This document shows, piece by piece, positions 5,281 to 7,976 of a stretch of DNA of 7,976 nt. The notes below the pieces were generated by a model. It made no database searches. It was not told where the DNA came from and saw only the letters and a list, made by a program, of their open reading frames with translations. This stretch comes from an uncultured Lachnospiraceae bacterium (lineage in GTDB: Bacteria; Bacillota_A; Clostridia; Lachnospirales; Lachnospiraceae): contig CAMWWS010000113.1 of NCBI GenBank assembly GCA_947178085.1, positions 1 to 7,976 of the forward strand, given 5' to 3'. The position numbers were made by a program, and so were the translations under genes. How positions within the stretch are numbered: the first letter of the stretch is position 1; each line of letters opens with the position of its first letter.

Positions 5281-5320
5281 AATAAGTATACCGTTCCGCT
5301 GCCTGTGATTCTCCAAACAT

Positions 5321-7976
5321 TTATATCTCCAGAAGTTCCAGAATCTCATCCCTGCTTAGACTTCCAATCTGCCCTGAATCACTGCCGATAACCTGTTCTG
5401 CAAGATTCTTCTTTGTTTCCTGAAGTTTAAGTATTTTTTCTTCTATAGTATTTTTCATTATCAGTTTATAGACAATCACTTTTTTTGTCTGACCTATACG
5501 ATGCGCGCGGTCCGTCGCCTGATTCTGGACAGCCAGATTCCACCATGGGTCATAATGTATAACCATATCTGCTCCGGTAAGGTTCAAGCCTACGCCGCCG
5601 GCTCTTAAAGAAATCAGAAAAACCGGCGTGTTTCCTTCATTGAACTCTTTTACCAACTCAAGACGTTTCTCCTTGGATGTGCTTCCCGTAATCGTGTAAT
5701 ATGCTATTCCTAATGAATCCAGCGACTTTTGCAGAATCTCCAGCATGGAGGTGAACTGTGAAAAAACTAACATTCTATGTCCGCCGTCTATAGCGCTCTG
5801 AATCAGCTCCATACAGGCTTCCAGCTTGGCAGCTCCACCTTCATAATTGTCAAAACACAGTGAAGGGTCACAGCAAATCTGACGCAGTTTAGTCAGTTCT
5901 GCCAAAATAAGCAATTTGTTCTTATTAAATTCCTCATCATCCTGACCTGCAAGCCTTTCACGCATATGCAATACCTGAGCGTCATAGAGCGTCTGCTGTG
6001 TACTGCCCATCTTCACAATCCGACTCTCCTCAAGTTTCTGAGGTAAATCCTTAAGCACATCTTCTTTCAATCTGCGCAGGATAAATGGATTCACCATTTT
6101 TTGCAAACGCTTCATGGCCTGTTCATCGTTATTTTTTACTATAGGGCTTTCCAACTCGCGTTTGAACACATCATAGCTATATAAGAATCCGGGCATAAGA
6201 TAGTCGAAAATGCTCCATAATTCGCTTAAGCGGTTTTCAATAGGCGTACCAGTCAGAGCATATCTAATTCCGCTCTTTATGATTTTTACTGCCTTAGCCG
6301 CTTCGGTCGTATGATTCTTGATATACTGCGCCTCGTCAATTATTTGGTATGCAAATTGCTTATCCTCATAATGATCAATATCACGTTTAAGAAGGTCGTA
6401 AGACGTTACTATGACGTCAGATTCCTTATATGCTTCTATTTTGAGCTGTCTCTCATCCTGCGTACCGGTGATAAGTGAAACCTTCAGTTCCGGCGCAAAT
6501 TTCTGAAACTCTTCTCCCCAGTTAAAAACCAGAGACGCGGGCGAAACAACAATGGAAGTTTCTCTTCTTCCCTCCTGCTTAGCGGCAAGCAGAACCGCGA
6601 TTACCTGTAAGGTTTTACCCAGACCCATATCGTCTGCTAAAATCCCTCCAAACTGCCATGCTTCCAAGGTACGCAGCCACTTATAGCCGTTCTTCTGATA
6701 ATTACGCATTATCTTGGACAGGCTCTCCGGTTCCTCAAAATCCGCTTCTTTTACAGTTTTAAAATTCTTAACTACTTCTCTGAAATGACTGTCCCTGGTG
6801 CTGTAGATGCTGTCATTTTCTTCTAACATCTTGTCCAGATACAGGGTACGGTACATGGGAAGGTGCATCTTGCCCTTGACAAACTCTTTCGGCTTTAATT
6901 GCATGGATTCCATAAGCTCCGCAAGCATTTCCAATGAAGAATCGCTCAGATTAACAAATGAGCCATCCTTTAATCGGTAATATTTCTTTTTAGTGCGGTA
7001 ACTGTTAAGAATATCCAACATCTCATTCTGCGGAATATCATCCGTGGAAATATTAAGTTCAAGCAGTCCCGATGATACGGAAACTCCAACCGAAACCTTT
7101 ACCTGTCTGACGGCATGATACCCCAGAAAGCGCTTCGTGCAACGCACCTCTCCTATTTCCATCAGTTTCTCAGTGCCGCTTTCCATAATCCGATAAACTA
7201 AATCCTCATTTTTACCGCAATGCAGTTCTCCCATATGTTCATCAACTTCCGGAAACCACTGCATAGTCTGGTACAGAACCTCTTCTTCCCTCGGCGTATC
7301 CCGATACGGTTCCATACTGATTCTATTATTGTTCAGGATATCCAGTACCGAAACTTCTTTCTCTCCATAACGGGCATGAAGCCTGCATGTTACATTCTTA
7401 TCCTGCGCATCAAGATAAAAAATAAAATGCGCATCCGGCAAAAGATACTTCTTAAATCTTTCAGAATCCGTTTCCCTGATATCTACGACGCCCTGTAAAC
7501 TTGGCAAAATTCTATGATAGAATTCCGACATATGATTTCTGCCCACATGGAAACTGAAATAGTTACCAAATGAAAGATTAGTCAACGGCTCTATTTTTTG
7601 CATGAAATCCCTGTCTATCCGGCAAAGATTATTACCATCTATGTAGTAGTCTGAATCGCTTCCTCTATACATATCGGGAATGCTGCCCTCTACTTTTATT
7701 CCATGGAATTCATCACTTCCCGGTTCCTCGTCAGATATTCTCATAACTACTTTCGGATTGCGGTTTAGGCAGGTCAAAGTTCCTTTCTTAGTCTGCCTTA
7801 CGTCTTTATCATCATATTCTATTGTATCCTCACCCAGCTGTTCATAAAACTCATCAAGTCTCCATCCAAATAGATTGAGTTCGCTGCCGACGCCTTGTTT
7901 TCGATACAAATAGTGCCCACCCGACTCCATAAGCCTCTGGTAGAATTCCTCTTCTTCCCGCACGATTCTGCTGATG
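5321..7976 (-). CDS. SNF2/SWI2-family DNA-dependent ATPase (helicase-like), 5' end missing
   Basis: This is the C-terminal 885 codons or so of a bacterial SNF2-family protein; the frame is open to the window edge. The first possible start inside the window is GTG at 7963-7961, but it lacks a ribosome binding site and is probably internal. Residues here are numbered from that codon. Residues 1 to about 410 match the style of the poorly conserved SNF2-associated region of bacterial members. The ATPase core follows: motif I LADDMGLGKT (442-451), Ia VVSPASLVFNW (472-482), II DEAQ (543-546), III LTGTPIEN (570-577), IV MLVFSQFT (731-738), V SLRAGGVGLNLTGAD (785-799) and VI QATDRAHRIGQ (815-825). 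All appear intact. Clostridial relatives often carry an N-terminal SWIM zinc finger, which would lie beyond the window. The family translocates on double-stranded DNA and remodels protein-DNA complexes; the cellular role here is unknown. Confidence 0.95.
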   Translation of the reverse strand, partial: ISRIVREEEEFYQRLMESGGHYLYRKQGVGSELNLFGWRLDEFYEQLGEDTIEYDDKDVRQTKKGTLTCLNRNPKVVMRISDEEPGSDEFHGIKVEGSIPDMYRGSDSDYYIDGNNLCRIDRDFMQKIEPLTNLSFGNYFSFHVGRNHMSEFYHRILPSLQGVVDIRETDSERFKKYLLPDAHFIFYLDAQDKNVTCRLHARYGEKEVSVLDILNNNRISMEPYRDTPREEEVLYQTMQWFPEVDEHMGELHCGKNEDLVYRIMESGTEKLMEIGEVRCTKRFLGYHAVRQVKVSVGVSVSSGLLELNISTDDIPQNEMLDILNSYRTKKKYYRLKDGSFVNLSDSSLEMLAELMESMQLKPKEFVKGKMHLPMYRTLYLDKMLEENDSIYSTRDSHFREVVKNFKTVKEADFEEPESLSKIMRNYQKNGYKWLRTLEAWQFGGILADDMGLGKTLQVIAVLLAAKQEGRRETSIVVSPASLVFNWGEEFQKFAPELKVSLITGTQDERQLKIEAYKESDVIVTSYDLLKRDIDHYEDKQFAYQIIDEAQYIKNHTTEAAKAVKIIKSGIRYALTGTPIENRLSELWSIFDYLMPGFLYSYDVFKRELESPIVKNNDEQAMKRLQKMVNPFILRRLKEDVLKDLPQKLEESRIVKMGSTQQTLYDAQVLHMRERLAGQDDEEFNKNKLLILAELTKLRQICCDPSLCFDNYEGGAAKLEACMELIQSAIDGGHRMLVFSQFTSMLEILQKSLDSLGIAYYTITGSTSKEKRLELVKEFNEGNTPVFLISLRAGGVGLNLTGADMVIHYDPWWNLAVQNQATDRAHRIGQTKKVIVYKLIMKNTIEEKILKLQETKKNLAEQVIGSDSGQIGSLSRDEILELLEI

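Noticed and set aside
7961..7963. GTG as the true start of the SNF2 gene
   Set aside because: The frame continues upstream to the window edge, there is no ribosome binding site, and family members usually have additional N-terminal sequence.
1..7976. CRISPR array, tRNA, rRNA or phage genes
   Set aside because: No regular spacer-repeat array, no cloverleaf or rRNA-like sequence, and no phage structural or integrase motifs were seen on either strand.

Overview
The window is low-GC DNA, and every convincing gene lies on the minus strand. Gene content and style fit a Gram-positive Clostridia genome, most likely Lachnospiraceae: a Bce-type antimicrobial-peptide module, strong GGAGG ribosome binding sites, a lipoprotein with a calcium-loop-like motif, and a SNF2-family ATPase. 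The taxon is inferred from style; no rRNA or marker gene is present.

Reading in the direction of transcription (high to low coordinates): the 3' part of a large SNF2/SWI2 ATPase gene (5321 to the window edge, 5' end missing); a secreted lipoprotein of unknown function (4079-5245); a 328-bp spacer holding copy B of a hairpin-forming repeat element and AT-rich promoter-like DNA (3751-4078); an OmpR-type response regulator (3004-3750) and an intramembrane-sensing histidine kinase (1918-2949); a 545-bp spacer (1373-1917) packed with inverted repeats, including an operator, a promoter and copy A of the repeat element; a BceA-type ABC ATPase (575-1372); and the first 192 codons of a BceB-type permease (1-578), which runs off the window.

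The four genes from 3750 to 1 form a classic Bce-type peptide-antibiotic sensing and detoxification module. The permease/ATPase pair is expected both to act on the peptide or its lipid target and to report transport activity to the extracellular-loop-poor kinase. The kinase phosphorylates the regulator, which should induce the transporter through a TTACA-N4-TGTAA palindrome at 1848-1869. No such site is seen before the regulator gene, so sensor expression is probably independent of this loop.

The most unusual content is non-coding. A roughly 170-bp element occurs twice in the same orientation (1414-1583 and 3892-4060), bracketing the two-component genes. Its two copies differ by compensatory changes that keep the same branched fold, and one copy lies inside the predicted 5' leader of the transporter operon. 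That leader carries three further inverted repeats, which together would make an unusually structured untranslated region.
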